Assembly (NCBI GenBank): GCA_944391855.1
Contig: CALXVB010000012.1
Coordinates: 1-42,324, forward strand
Source: an uncultured Clostridia bacterium
Lineage (GTDB): Bacteria; Bacillota; Clostridia; TANB77; CAG-508
Length of the DNA: 42,324 nt
Direction: 5' to 3'
Shown here in pieces: positions 35,449-42,324 of this stretch. A program made the position numbers and the translations under genes. The notes under the pieces were generated by a model that was given only the letters and a program-made list of their open reading frames with translations, was not told the origin of the DNA and did no database searches. Positions within the stretch are counted from its first letter, which is position 1; each line of letters starts with the position of its first letter.

Positions 35449-36174
35449 TCAATTTTCAAATTTAGAATAATATTCATCTAAACTATTTACTAAATTATTA
35501 GCATCCGAATCAGATAAATAGTTATTTTCAACCATAGATGATATAACTTTCTCTTGACGACTTTTTGTTAAATCGGGATTAACAGTAGGTGAATATACAC
35601 TTGGTGCATTTGGAATACCTGCCATCATGGTAGAATCTGCAAGACTCATTTCAGAAGTAGATTTGTTTAAATATCCTTGACAGGCTTCTTCAATTCCATA
35701 ATATCCATCTCCAAAATATATGGTATTTACATATAATTCTAAAATCTCATTTTTAGTGTATTTATCCTCCAAATCAAAAGCAGTTATTATCTCTGCTGAT
35801 TTTCGAACTACAGGATTAGTTTCTGCTATGTAAAAAATATTTTTTGCAACCTGTTGGGTTATGGTGCTTCCACCTTCACGAAGAGAAAATGTGGATACAT
35901 TAACATATATTGCTCTACCTATTGCAATTAGGTCTATAGCGCCATGTTCTCTAAATCTGTGATCTTCTACAGCGATTACAGCATTTATGTAATTTTGAGG
36001 TAAATCTTCATATTCTACATAATCGGGGGCTGATTGTATATCCTCTATAACATTCTCTAAAGTATCTCCAGCTAATGCTTCATGATACATATTATTCCCA
36101 GATACATATAATGTAATTCCAACTATTAATATGATTGCTAAAATAATTAAAAGTACATTTCGTAGTATTTTCAA
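35449..36174 (-). CDS. mtgA: monofunctional GT51 peptidoglycan transglycosylase
   Basis: This is a 241-residue protein. The N-terminal membrane anchor is NVLLIILAIILIVGITLYV. The GT51 domain follows, with VIAVEDHRFREHGAIDLIAI (catalytic Glu), GGSTITQQVAKN, and LELYVNTIYFGDGYYGIEEA with its second Glu. No transpeptidase domain is present, so it polymerises lipid II glycan strands without crosslinking. The start ATG 36174 has AAGAGGTGA upstream. It lies downstream of murC on the same strand, consistent with a cell-wall group. Confidence 0.88.
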   Translation of the reverse strand: MKILRNVLLIILAIILIVGITLYVSGNNMYHEALAGDTLENVIEDIQSAPDYVEYEDLPQNYINAVIAVEDHRFREHGAIDLIAIGRAIYVNVSTFSLREGGSTITQQVAKNIFYIAETNPVVRKSAEIITAFDLEDKYTKNEILELYVNTIYFGDGYYGIEEACQGYLNKSTSEMSLADSTMMAGIPNAPSVYSPTVNPDLTKSRQEKVISSMVENNYLSDSDANNLVNSLDEYYSKFEN

Positions 36175-36303
36175 ATATAATCACCTCTTTCTTAAGAGAA
36201 TTATACCATATAAATGAAATAAATTTATTAAAAATTCATTAATATTATTTGAATAATATAAAAAAATATTGACATTATCAATAGATAATATCAATATTTT
36301 TTG

Positions 36304-37683
36304 TTAATCTACAAGCATAGGACCTATATTTGTAACTGTTCCAGCACCTAAAGTAAGAACGATATCTCCTGGGCTTGCATTTTGTTTTATATAGTTTACA
36401 ATTTGATTAAAATCAGGCATATACATTGCATTGTATCCTAAATCAACAATTTTATCTACTAAATCCTTAGAAGAAATATTGTATGTATTAATTTCTCTAG
36501 CTGCATATATATCTGTAACTATTATATTATCAAAATTTATCAATGCATAAGCAAAATCTAACAGTAAATTTTTAGTTCTACTATATGTATGTGGCTGAAA
36601 TATTACCCAAGATTTATTGTATTTCTTTTGCTTTAAGGCATTAGCAGTAGCTAAAATTTCAGTTGGATGATGACCATAATCATCATATACATTTACATTA
36701 TTAAAGCTACCTTTAAATTCAAATCTTCTATGTGCACCTGTATATTTTAACAAGGCATTTTTTATATCTTCTTTTTCTAATCCATAATGATGGCAAACGG
36801 CAATACAAGCCAAAGCATTCATAACATTATGAATTCCAGGAATAGACAACGATATTGTTTTATAGAATGTATTGTTATAGTACGCGTCAAATGTTGGAAA
36901 ACCATTTTTATTAAAACTAATATTTCTTGCGACGAAATTAGCATTTTCATTTTTGATGCCATAAGTTAATACTTTTGCATTTGTGAGTTTTGCAAGCTTC
37001 ATACAATTATCGTCATCCCAGTTTATAACTAAAAGTCCATCTTCTGGTAAAAGTTTTACATAATTACTAAAAGATTTTACAATGTTTTCTAAATTTCCAA
37101 AATAATCTAAATGATCATTATCGATATTTAAAATAACTTCAGTTTTTGGAAATAACTTTAAATAACTTTCAACATATTCACAAGCTTCGATTATGAAATA
37201 ATCACTATTGCCAACTCTATAATTTGCATCTAATTGTTTTAAATAAGCACCTACCTGTATAGAAGGATCTTTGCCAGCCTCTAAAAAACATAATGAAATC
37301 ATAGAAGTTGTTGTTGTTTTTCCGTGAGTACCAGATATACATATTGTATCTTTAAATGATTTAGTAAGAATTCCTAAAAAAGTTCCTCTTTCTATAATGG
37401 GAATATTTAGTTCCTTAGCTCTTACTAGTTCAATATCATCTTTTTTTATAGCGGCACTAAAAACAACTAGATTAGCTTTTTCCAAATTTTCTAAATCATG
37501 TCCGATTTTAACAGGAATATGATTTTTTATTAATTTATCAGTAGTTTCTGATCTAGAAGCATCAGAACCAGTAACAATAAAACCGCAAGCATGTAAAATC
37601 TCTGCAATACCACTCATACTTACTCCACCAATTCCGATAAGGTGAATGTGTTTATACTGTTTTAAATCTTCTAATTCTATCAT
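36304..37683 (-). CDS. murC: UDP-N-acetylmuramate--L-alanine ligase
   Basis: About 459 residues. Motifs are HLIGIGGVSMSGIAEIL, the ATP-binding GTHGKTTTTSM, EACEYVESYLKLFP, NIDNDHLDYFGN, HNVMNALACIAV and DYGHHPTEI. It adds L-Ala to UDP-MurNAc in the cytoplasm, the first step of the stem peptide. The ATG at 37683 is preferred; the upstream in-frame GTG overlaps the AGGGAG ribosome binding site. A short inverted repeat near 36269-36293 (ATTGACATTATC against GATAATATCAAT) lies just past its stop. Confidence 0.94.
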   Translation of the reverse strand: MIELEDLKQYKHIHLIGIGGVSMSGIAEILHACGFIVTGSDASRSETTDKLIKNHIPVKIGHDLENLEKANLVVFSAAIKKDDIELVRAKELNIPIIERGTFLGILTKSFKDTICISGTHGKTTTTSMISLCFLEAGKDPSIQVGAYLKQLDANYRVGNSDYFIIEACEYVESYLKLFPKTEVILNIDNDHLDYFGNLENIVKSFSNYVKLLPEDGLLVINWDDDNCMKLAKLTNAKVLTYGIKNENANFVARNISFNKNGFPTFDAYYNNTFYKTISLSIPGIHNVMNALACIAVCHHYGLEKEDIKNALLKYTGAHRRFEFKGSFNNVNVYDDYGHHPTEILATANALKQKKYNKSWVIFQPHTYSRTKNLLLDFAYALINFDNIIVTDIYAAREINTYNISSKDLVDKIVDLGYNAMYMPDFNQIVNYIKQNASPGDIVLTLGAGTVTNIGPMLVD

Positions 37684-37843
37684 AATGAACACTCCCTATA
37701 TTTATATAGCCTAAATCACACATATTATATACTTTTTTTTAGATATTTTCAATATAGTATATGATAAAAGTAGTAATTTGTGAGATAAAGAGAAAATAAA
37801 TATATAAAGTGAATAAATAATTTGTAGAAAATATAAAAAAATA

Positions 37844-37872
37844 GAAGGAAAAAAAGTTTTTTTGGAGAATAA
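37844..37872 (+). promoter_or_regulatory. sigma-H-type promoter upstream of spoVG
   Basis: GAAGGAAAA (37844-37852) matches the -35 consensus RNAGGAWWW. Eleven bases later GGAGAATAA (37864-37872) matches the -10 consensus RNNGAATWW. spoVG is the classic sigma-H-controlled gene in Bacillus, so context and sequence agree. Confidence 0.8.
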
Positions 37873-37947
37873 TATAACTGTACATAGAAAAAGTCACAAA
37901 AGACAATGTACGAATATTTTTTAAAACTTTAGAAAGAGGTGCTCAAT

Positions 37948-38223
37948 ATGCAAATAACAGATGTACGTTTAAGAAAAGTAAATTCAGAGAACAGAATGAA
38001 AGCTGTTGCTTCTGTAACATTCGATAATGAATTTGTTGTACACGACATAAAAGTTATCGAAAGCCAAGATGGATTATTTATAGCTATGCCTAGCAGAAAG
38101 ACTCCAAACGGAGAATTCAAAGATATAGCTCATCCAATAAATCCAGAGACAAGAGAGAAAATTCAAAAAGCTATTTTAGAAGCTTATGAGTCTCCTGAAG
38201 CTGAAGCAAGTTCGGCAGAATAA
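37948..38223 (+). CDS. spoVG: SpoVG, RNA-binding regulator of sporulation and envelope
   Basis: This is a 91-residue protein starting [20 protein letters not shown], with [39 protein letters not shown] and the C-terminal [10 protein letters not shown]. It is a full-length SpoVG. ATG 37948 has AAAGAGGTG upstream; an in-frame ATG at 37939 lies too close to that site. It binds RNA and DNA and affects septation, sporulation and virulence genes in other Firmicutes. It is monocistronic, between a sigma-H promoter and a strong terminator. Confidence 0.94.
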   Translation: MQITDVRLRKVNSENRMKAVASVTFDNEFVVHDIKVIESQDGLFIAMPSRKTPNGEFKDIAHPINPETREKIQKAILEAYESPEAEASSAE

Positions 38224-38241
38224 TAAATTATAAAAATTACA

Positions 38242-38270
38242 AACCCCATACTAAAAAGTATGGGGTTTTT
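38242..38270 (+). terminator. intrinsic terminator of spoVG
   Basis: CCCCATACT pairs with AGTATGGGG over a short A-rich loop and is followed by TTTTT. Confidence 0.9.
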
Positions 38271-38281
38271 CGTGCCTCAAA

Positions 38282-38725
38282 TTAAATCAGCACTTTGAAC
38301 AAATTGTCAATTGCCATAGACAAAGCCAAATCCTTGGTGTTCAAGCTAATTGCAAGCACGTTCTTGGAGTTAGGAAACTCTTCAGGCATTTCGGTAAATT
38401 CAATTAGGAAAGAGCTTTTGCTCTTACTGCCTACCCGAGAGGATGCCATTGATGCAAGCATGTTGAACTTGGTGGCAAATGTGCTAACTGCCTTCAGATT
38501 AAACCTTCCATTGGCAGGCTTCAATACCTTTTCAGGAATAGAAGCTCTCTTGAGCAATACTTTTTCCCCGGCAATGACCGCAGAGGGAAAGAAGGTTAGC
38601 CGATCATGGTTGTATTGAACCAAGTATTTCGACAGGTGTGCAGAGAAGGCCATCTCAGAAACAAAGTTTTTGAAATGGGCAGATACCTCGTCATACAAAG
38701 GTAAATAAATTGTGTAATTCTCCAT
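38282..38725 (-). CDS. unrecognised protein with foreign codon usage
   Basis: This is a 147-residue protein starting MENYTIYLPLYDEVSAHFKN; I recognise no family. It has no membrane segment and no signal peptide. Composition differs sharply from every neighbour: GC is clearly higher, with many codons ending in C or G (GCC, TTC, ATC, AAG, TTG, CTG). It is also the only intact frame in the window with in-frame CGG codons, two of them (38600-38602 in HDRLTFF, 38435-38437 in SSRVGSK). That suggests recent acquisition from an organism where CGG is plain Arg. It has a plausible AAGAGGT ribosome binding site and a host-like promoter. If CGG provokes +1 shifting here, the protein would be made poorly or not at all. 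Confidence 0.65.
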   Translation of the reverse strand: MENYTIYLPLYDEVSAHFKNFVSEMAFSAHLSKYLVQYNHDRLTFFPSAVIAGEKVLLKRASIPEKVLKPANGRFNLKAVSTFATKFNMLASMASSRVGSKSKSSFLIEFTEMPEEFPNSKNVLAISLNTKDLALSMAIDNLFKVLI

Positions 38726-38775
38726 AGTATACCTCTTTTCTCTAATTTGTTCCTGCTAAAAATATAGCATAATAT

Positions 38776-38804
38776 ATTATAACATTAATTGGAAAAAAAT
38801 GCAA
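38776..38804 (-). promoter_or_regulatory. sigma-A promoter of the foreign-looking gene
   Basis: On the minus strand, TTGCAT (38804-38799) is 17 bases from TATAAT (38781-38776). The start codon is about 50 bases downstream. Confidence 0.7.
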
Positions 38805-38810
38805 ACAGTC

Positions 38811-38872
38811 TGAAACAAGGGGACACACAATTCGTTCCAAAAATGGAACGATTTGTGTGTCCCCTTGTTTCA
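38811..38872. repeat. GGGGACACAC palindrome downstream of asnS
   Basis: A hairpin of about 29 base pairs with a single mismatch and a tiny AAAA loop (arms 38811-38840 and 38845-38872). It contains GGGGACACACAATTCGTTCC, almost identical to the sequence at 11514-11533. It begins six bases past the asnS stop on the minus strand, so it could end or protect the asnS transcript. Confidence 0.8.
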
Positions 38873-38878
38873 AACTTT

Positions 38879-40270
38879 CTAAAATTCACAATTCTTTGGT
38901 GTTCTTGGGAAAGGTAATACGTCTCTGATATTTTGAATACCAGTTAAATACATCATCATTCTTTCAAAACCCAAACCAAATCCAGCATGTGGGCAACTTC
39001 CGTAACGTCTTAAATCTAAATACCACCAGTAATCTTCTTTAGATAAATTTAATTCTTTCATTTTATTAGATAACTTTTCAAAATCATCTTCTCTTTGACT
39101 ACCACCAATTATTTCTCCAATTCCTGCAACTAATAAATCTGCTGCAGCTACTGTTTTTCCATCAGGGTTTTGCTTCATGTAAAATGCTTTTATTTCAGCA
39201 GGGTAGTCTGTGACAAATACAGGGCGTTTAAATATAACTTCGCTTAAATATCTTTCATGCTCTGTTTGAATATCAGTTCCCCAATGTACAGGAAATTCAA
39301 ATTTATCATTTACTTTTTCAAGCTCTTTTATAGCATCTGTATATGTGATTCTTCCAAAATCAGAATTAACTACATTATCTAATTTTTCGAATAATCCAAT
39401 ATCTATAAATTTATTAAAGAATTCCATTTCTTCTGGGGCATTTGCTCTAACATAAGTAATAATGTATTTAATCATTTCTTCAGCTAAATCCATGTAGTCA
39501 TTTAAATCTGCAAAACATATTTCGGGTTCTATCATCCAGAATTCAGCCGCATGCTTTACTGTATTTGAATTTTCTGCTCTAAATGTAGGACCAAATGTAT
39601 ATACATTTCTAAAAGCATGTGCAAAGGTTTCTACGTCTAGTTGTCCGCTTACTGTTAAGTGTGAGGATTTACCAAAGAAATCTTGCGAAAAGTCTATTTG
39701 TCCATCTTCAGTTTTTGGTAAATTATTTAAATCCATTGAAGTAACTCTAAACATTTCTCCAGCACCTTCACAATCACTTCCTGTAATTATTGGAGTATGT
39801 ACATATACAAATCCCTTTTCTTGGAAGAATTTATGAATTGCATAAGATAGTACAGACCTTACTCTAAATACCGCATTAAAAGTATTGGTTCTAGGACGTA
39901 AGTGTGCAATAGTTCTTAAATACTCAAAAGAGTGTCTCTTCTTTTGAAGGGGATAGTCTAGTTCTGCGAGATTTACAACATCAACCTTACTAGCTTTTAT
40001 TTCAAAAGGCTGTTTTGCATTCTCAGTTTTTACAACTACTCCTTCTACAATTATTGAAGAACTAATAGATAATTTTCTTATTTCTTCGAAATTATTTAAT
40101 TTATCATCAAAAACGATTTGAACGTTTTTAAAAAAGCTTCCATCATTTAATTCAATAAATCCAAAGTTTTTAGAATCTCTTAAAGTACGTACCCAACCAG
40201 CAAGTTTTACTTTTTTATCTGCATAATTATTGATATTTCTATATAAGTCTTTTATTAAAGTGTAATCCAT
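38879..40270 (-). CDS. asnS: asparaginyl-tRNA synthetase
   Basis: This is a 463-residue class II synthetase. The N-terminal OB fold has [20 protein letters not shown]. Motif 2 is in [20 protein letters not shown]. Motif 3 is in [20 protein letters not shown], with the end [14 protein letters not shown] typical of AsnS. The start is ATG 40270 (MDYTLIKDL) behind GGAGGTTATATA; an in-frame extension to 40315 lacks a ribosome binding site. I see no T-box in the short upstream region. It charges tRNA-Asn with Asn in the cytoplasm. Confidence 0.95.
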   Translation of the reverse strand: MDYTLIKDLYRNINNYADKKVKLAGWVRTLRDSKNFGFIELNDGSFFKNVQIVFDDKLNNFEEIRKLSISSSIIVEGVVVKTENAKQPFEIKASKVDVVNLAELDYPLQKKRHSFEYLRTIAHLRPRTNTFNAVFRVRSVLSYAIHKFFQEKGFVYVHTPIITGSDCEGAGEMFRVTSMDLNNLPKTEDGQIDFSQDFFGKSSHLTVSGQLDVETFAHAFRNVYTFGPTFRAENSNTVKHAAEFWMIEPEICFADLNDYMDLAEEMIKYIITYVRANAPEEMEFFNKFIDIGLFEKLDNVVNSDFGRITYTDAIKELEKVNDKFEFPVHWGTDIQTEHERYLSEVIFKRPVFVTDYPAEIKAFYMKQNPDGKTVAAADLLVAGIGEIIGGSQREDDFEKLSNKMKELNLSKEDYWWYLDLRRYGSCPHAGFGLGFERMMMYLTGIQNIRDVLPFPRTPKNCEF

Positions 40271-40407
40271 TATATAACCTCCTATTAATATAAACAATAT
40301 GAGTGTATTATACAAGAAAAGTAGGTTAAATTCAAGATGATTTCTAAAATATTGCAGTAAAAAAATAAACTTACACTTAAAATATATATAAAAATTAGCC
40401 TAAAGTG

Positions 40408-40436
40408 TTGACTTTTGGCTTTTTTCATTATATAAT
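40408..40436 (+). promoter_or_regulatory. strong sigma-A promoter of the S10 leader
   Basis: The -35 TTGACT (40408-40413) is 17 bases from the perfect -10 TATAAT (40431-40436). The predicted start is near 40443. Confidence 0.85.
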
Positions 40437-40442
40437 ATTTAA

Positions 40443-40604
40443 GCATGAATTTGGCGATGAAGTAAGATGTGGCTACACAAGGCTATTTTACTAGCTTTGA
40501 TGGAGGGAACTCTTATGGAGTATGTCGTGGCAAAGACCAAGGCGGTAAGTATAAAATTAAGCACTTATCCCAAGAAAATCATGCACAACTTGGGTTTTTA
40601 TATT
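40443..40604 (+). ncRNA. structured leader or small RNA with terminator, upstream of the S10 operon
   Basis: About 160 bases with no convincing open frame and higher GC than the genes around. Stem AGTAAGAT (40461-40468) pairs with ATTTTACT (40485-40492) and ACTC pairs with GAGT around TTATG. A final hairpin, CCCAAG with CTTGGG followed by TTTTTA (about 40570-40604), is an intrinsic terminator. The remaining 76 bases to rpsJ contain a small GGTG/CACC hairpin and the AAGGAGGGAA ribosome binding site but no second strong promoter that I can see. Either it is an attenuating leader of the ribosomal operon, or a separate small RNA whose promoter also feeds the operon by read-through. I cannot match it with certainty to a known riboswitch or leader class. 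Confidence 0.65.
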
Positions 40605-40680
40605 GGTGATATTCAAAACACCAGGGTGCGTTTATAACTTCCGACCGATTAATAAATTATATTAAGGAGGGAATTTTTAA

Positions 40681-41013
40681 ATGGCAACAAAGAAGGAAAA
40701 TGCTGTAACAAGCGAAAAAATTAGAATAAGATTAAAGGCTTATGACCATGTTGTTTTAGAACAGTCTGCTCAAATAATAGTAGATACTGCTAAAAAAACA
40801 GGTGCAAAAGTATCTGGTCCTATTCCATTACCAACAGAAAAAGAAGTTATAACAATTTTACGTTCTCCACACAAAGACAAAGATTCAAGAGAACAATTTG
40901 AAATGAGAACACACAAAAGAGTTATTGATATTCTTTATCCAACACAAAAAACTGTTGACAATCTAAAGAAAATAGATTTACCAGCAGGTGTAGATATAGA
41001 AATCAAATTATAA
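40681..41013 (+). CDS. rpsJ: 30S ribosomal protein S10
   Basis: This is a 110-residue protein with [60 protein letters not shown] and LDIK-like [20 protein letters not shown]. It has the full S10 (NusE) signature with a short Lys/Glu-rich N-terminal extension. It starts at ATG 40681 behind AAGGAGGGAA. It is a component of the 30S head and also of NusB-dependent antitermination. First gene of the S10 operon. Confidence 0.97.
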   Translation: MATKKENAVTSEKIRIRLKAYDHVVLEQSAQIIVDTAKKTGAKVSGPIPLPTEKEVITILRSPHKDKDSREQFEMRTHKRVIDILYPTQKTVDNLKKIDLPAGVDIEIKL

Positions 41014-41101
41014 TTTAGTTTAAGTATTAATCAAAAAACCAAGCTGGTATAACATTTTATAAAATGCAATACAATATATCAGCCAATAGTTAGGAGGAAA
41101 A

Positions 41102-41734
41102 ATGAATAAAGGATTAATAGGAAGAAAAATTGGTATGACTCAAATATTTGACGAGTCAGGAAAAGTAATTCCAGTAACAGTTATAGAAGCTGGACCTTGT
41201 GTTGTAGCACAAGTAAAAACAGTAGATACAGATGGATATCAAGCAGTTCAATTAGGATTTGGCGATATCAAAGAAAAGAAATTAACAAAACCTGCAAAAG
41301 GACATTTTACAAAAGTAAATGTTACACCTAAAAAACATTTAAGAGAATTTAGATTAGATTCAGTAGAAGGTCTAACAGTAGGTCAAGAATTAAAAGCTGA
41401 CGTATTTGCAGCTGGAGATAAATTAGATATTCAAGGAACTTCAAAAGGAAAAGGATTCCAAGGTGTTATAAAACGTCATGGACAACACAGAGGACCAATG
41501 GGACATGGCTCTATGTATCATAGAAGACCAGGTTCAATGGGACCAACTTCAACACCAGGTAGAGTTTTCAAAGGTAAAAAATTACCAGGTCATATGGGAT
41601 CTCAAACAATATCAATCCAAAATCTAGAAGTTATAAGAGTAGATTTAGATAAAAATGTAATATTAGTTAAAGGTAGTGTGCCAGGTGCAAAAGGTGCAAT
41701 ACTAAAATTAAAATCAAGTGTAAAATCAAAATAG
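41102..41734 (+). CDS. rplC: 50S ribosomal protein L3
   Basis: This is a 210-residue protein starting [20 protein letters not shown], with [30 protein letters not shown] and [20 protein letters not shown], all typical of L3. The Gln in the [11 protein letters not shown] loop is the methylation-site region known in E. coli. ATG 41102 follows TAGGAGGAAA. It is second in the S10 operon, 88 bases after rpsJ. Confidence 0.97.
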   Translation: MNKGLIGRKIGMTQIFDESGKVIPVTVIEAGPCVVAQVKTVDTDGYQAVQLGFGDIKEKKLTKPAKGHFTKVNVTPKKHLREFRLDSVEGLTVGQELKADVFAAGDKLDIQGTSKGKGFQGVIKRHGQHRGPMGHGSMYHRRPGSMGPTSTPGRVFKGKKLPGHMGSQTISIQNLEVIRVDLDKNVILVKGSVPGAKGAILKLKSSVKSK

Positions 41735-41752
41735 AGAAGGAGGAGAAACGAA

Positions 41753-42324
41753 ATGCCTAAAATAGATGTATATGATATACAAGGTAAAAAAGTTAGCACA
41801 GTTGACTTAAAAGACGAAATATTTGGTATCGAACCAAATGAAGCTGTAGTACATAGCGTTTTAGTTAACTTTTTAGCTAATCAAAGACAAGGTACACAAA
41901 GCACTAAAACAAGAGCAGAAGTTCGTGGTGGTGGTAGAAAACCTTGGAGACAAAAAGGAACAGGTAGAGCAAGACAAGGAAGCATTAGAGCACCACAATG
42001 GATTAAAGGTGGTATAGCTTTAGGTCCAAAACCTCGTTCATACAAATATACAGTAAATAAAAAGGAAAAGAGATTAGCAATTAAATCTTGCTTAAGCTCA
42101 AAAGTATTAGAAAAAGAATTAGTAGTTGTTGATAGCTTACCATTAAAAGAGATAAAAACTAAAGAAATGGTAAAAGCATTAAACAACTTAAAGGTAGAAG
42201 GAAAAACATTAATCCTATTACCAGAAAAAAATGAAACAGTACAAAAATCAGCAAGAAATATTGAAGGAGTAAAAACTACTCTAGTAAATACAATTAATGT
42301 ATATGATTTATTAAAATACAAAAA
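41753..42324 (+). CDS. rplD: 50S ribosomal protein L4 (3' end outside window)
   Basis: The first 190 codons of L4 run from ATG 41753 behind GAAGGAGGAG. They read MPKIDVYDIQGKKVSTVDLK, then SVLVNFLANQRQGTQSTKTR, RGGGRKPWRQKGTGRARQGS and APQWIKGGIALGPKPRSYK. The frame stays open to the window edge, with only a few residues missing by comparison with the usual ~205. L4 is the autoregulator of the S10 operon in E. coli. Whether it acts on the leader here is unknown. Confidence 0.95.
   Translation, partial: MPKIDVYDIQGKKVSTVDLKDEIFGIEPNEAVVHSVLVNFLANQRQGTQSTKTRAEVRGGGRKPWRQKGTGRARQGSIRAPQWIKGGIALGPKPRSYKYTVNKKEKRLAIKSCLSSKVLEKELVVVDSLPLKEIKTKEMVKALNNLKVEGKTLILLPEKNETVQKSARNIEGVKTTLVNTINVYDLLKYK

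Noticed and set aside
40271..40440. T-box leader for asnS
   Set aside because: The space between the asnS start and the divergent promoter is short and AT-rich. I see neither a specifier-loop stem nor the conserved T-box sequence.
1..42324. CRISPR arrays, tRNA or rRNA genes
   Set aside because: No regularly spaced direct repeats and no cloverleaf/T-loop or rRNA-like sequence were recognised in this window.

Overview
The window is roughly 30% GC. It looks like an anaerobic, spore-forming member of the Clostridia, probably an uncultured gut-type lineage. The evidence is the sporulation genes (yqfC, yqfD, yqzL, spoVG, a pdaA remnant), a three-gene [FeFe]-hydrogenase cluster, clostridial housekeeping gene order, and Arg codons drawn mostly from AGA/AGG.

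Layout. Positions 1-780: the C-terminal end of a large serine recombinase abuts the 3' half of a pdaA-type polysaccharide deacetylase gene, so this is one edge of an integrated element. 831-6049: yqfC, yqfD, an unrecognised protein, a YbeY-DgkA-PAP2-like fusion and a DUF3048 protein, all on +. 6097-7020: a LytTR regulator with a small membrane protein, on -. 7199-11509: a NuoE-like, NuoF-like and [FeFe]-hydrogenase operon. 11841-13793: era, yqzL, recO. 13983-18271: four glycosyltransferases. 18422-20708: GNAT, pth, RNase G. 20856-22580 (-): an acyl-CoA synthetase. 22971-24185: a pilin-like protein with a C-terminal domain resembling the variable proteins of diversity-generating retroelements. 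24312-32022: rimP-nusA-ylxR-ylxQ-infB-rbfA-nrnA-truB. 32097-32311: a probable 6S RNA. 32359-35355: prmC, whiA, hemW. 35449-37683 (-): a GT51 transglycosylase and murC. 37948: spoVG behind a sigma-H-type promoter. 38282-38725 (-): a compositionally foreign gene. 38879-40270 (-): asnS. 40408 onward: a structured leader and the S10 ribosomal operon (rpsJ, rplC, partial rplD).

Main result. Four otherwise intact conserved genes (hydA, recO, a family-2 glycosyltransferase and whiA) are each split by a +1 frameshift. At every one the zero-frame codon is CGG and the correct frame resumes at the GGN (Gly) codon that starts one base later: TCA C GGA, AAT C GGT, TCC C GGT and AAA C GGA. My manual scan of the other native genes found no in-frame CGG. 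The only other in-frame CGG codons are two in the foreign-looking gene at 38282-38725. In this lineage CGG therefore seems not to be read as Arg. Instead it appears to be a site where the ribosome moves forward one base, or where CGGN is read as a four-base Gly codon. In HydA the conserved HX3CX2CX5C ligand spacing fits skipping exactly one base.

Other points of interest are the pdaA interruption next to sporulation genes, the candidate DGR-diversified pilin, the three-domain YbeY-DgkA-PAP2 fusion, a family of GGGAC/TGTCC palindromes, a GTGACA repeat placed just before ribosome binding sites, and an S10-operon leader ending in an intrinsic terminator.
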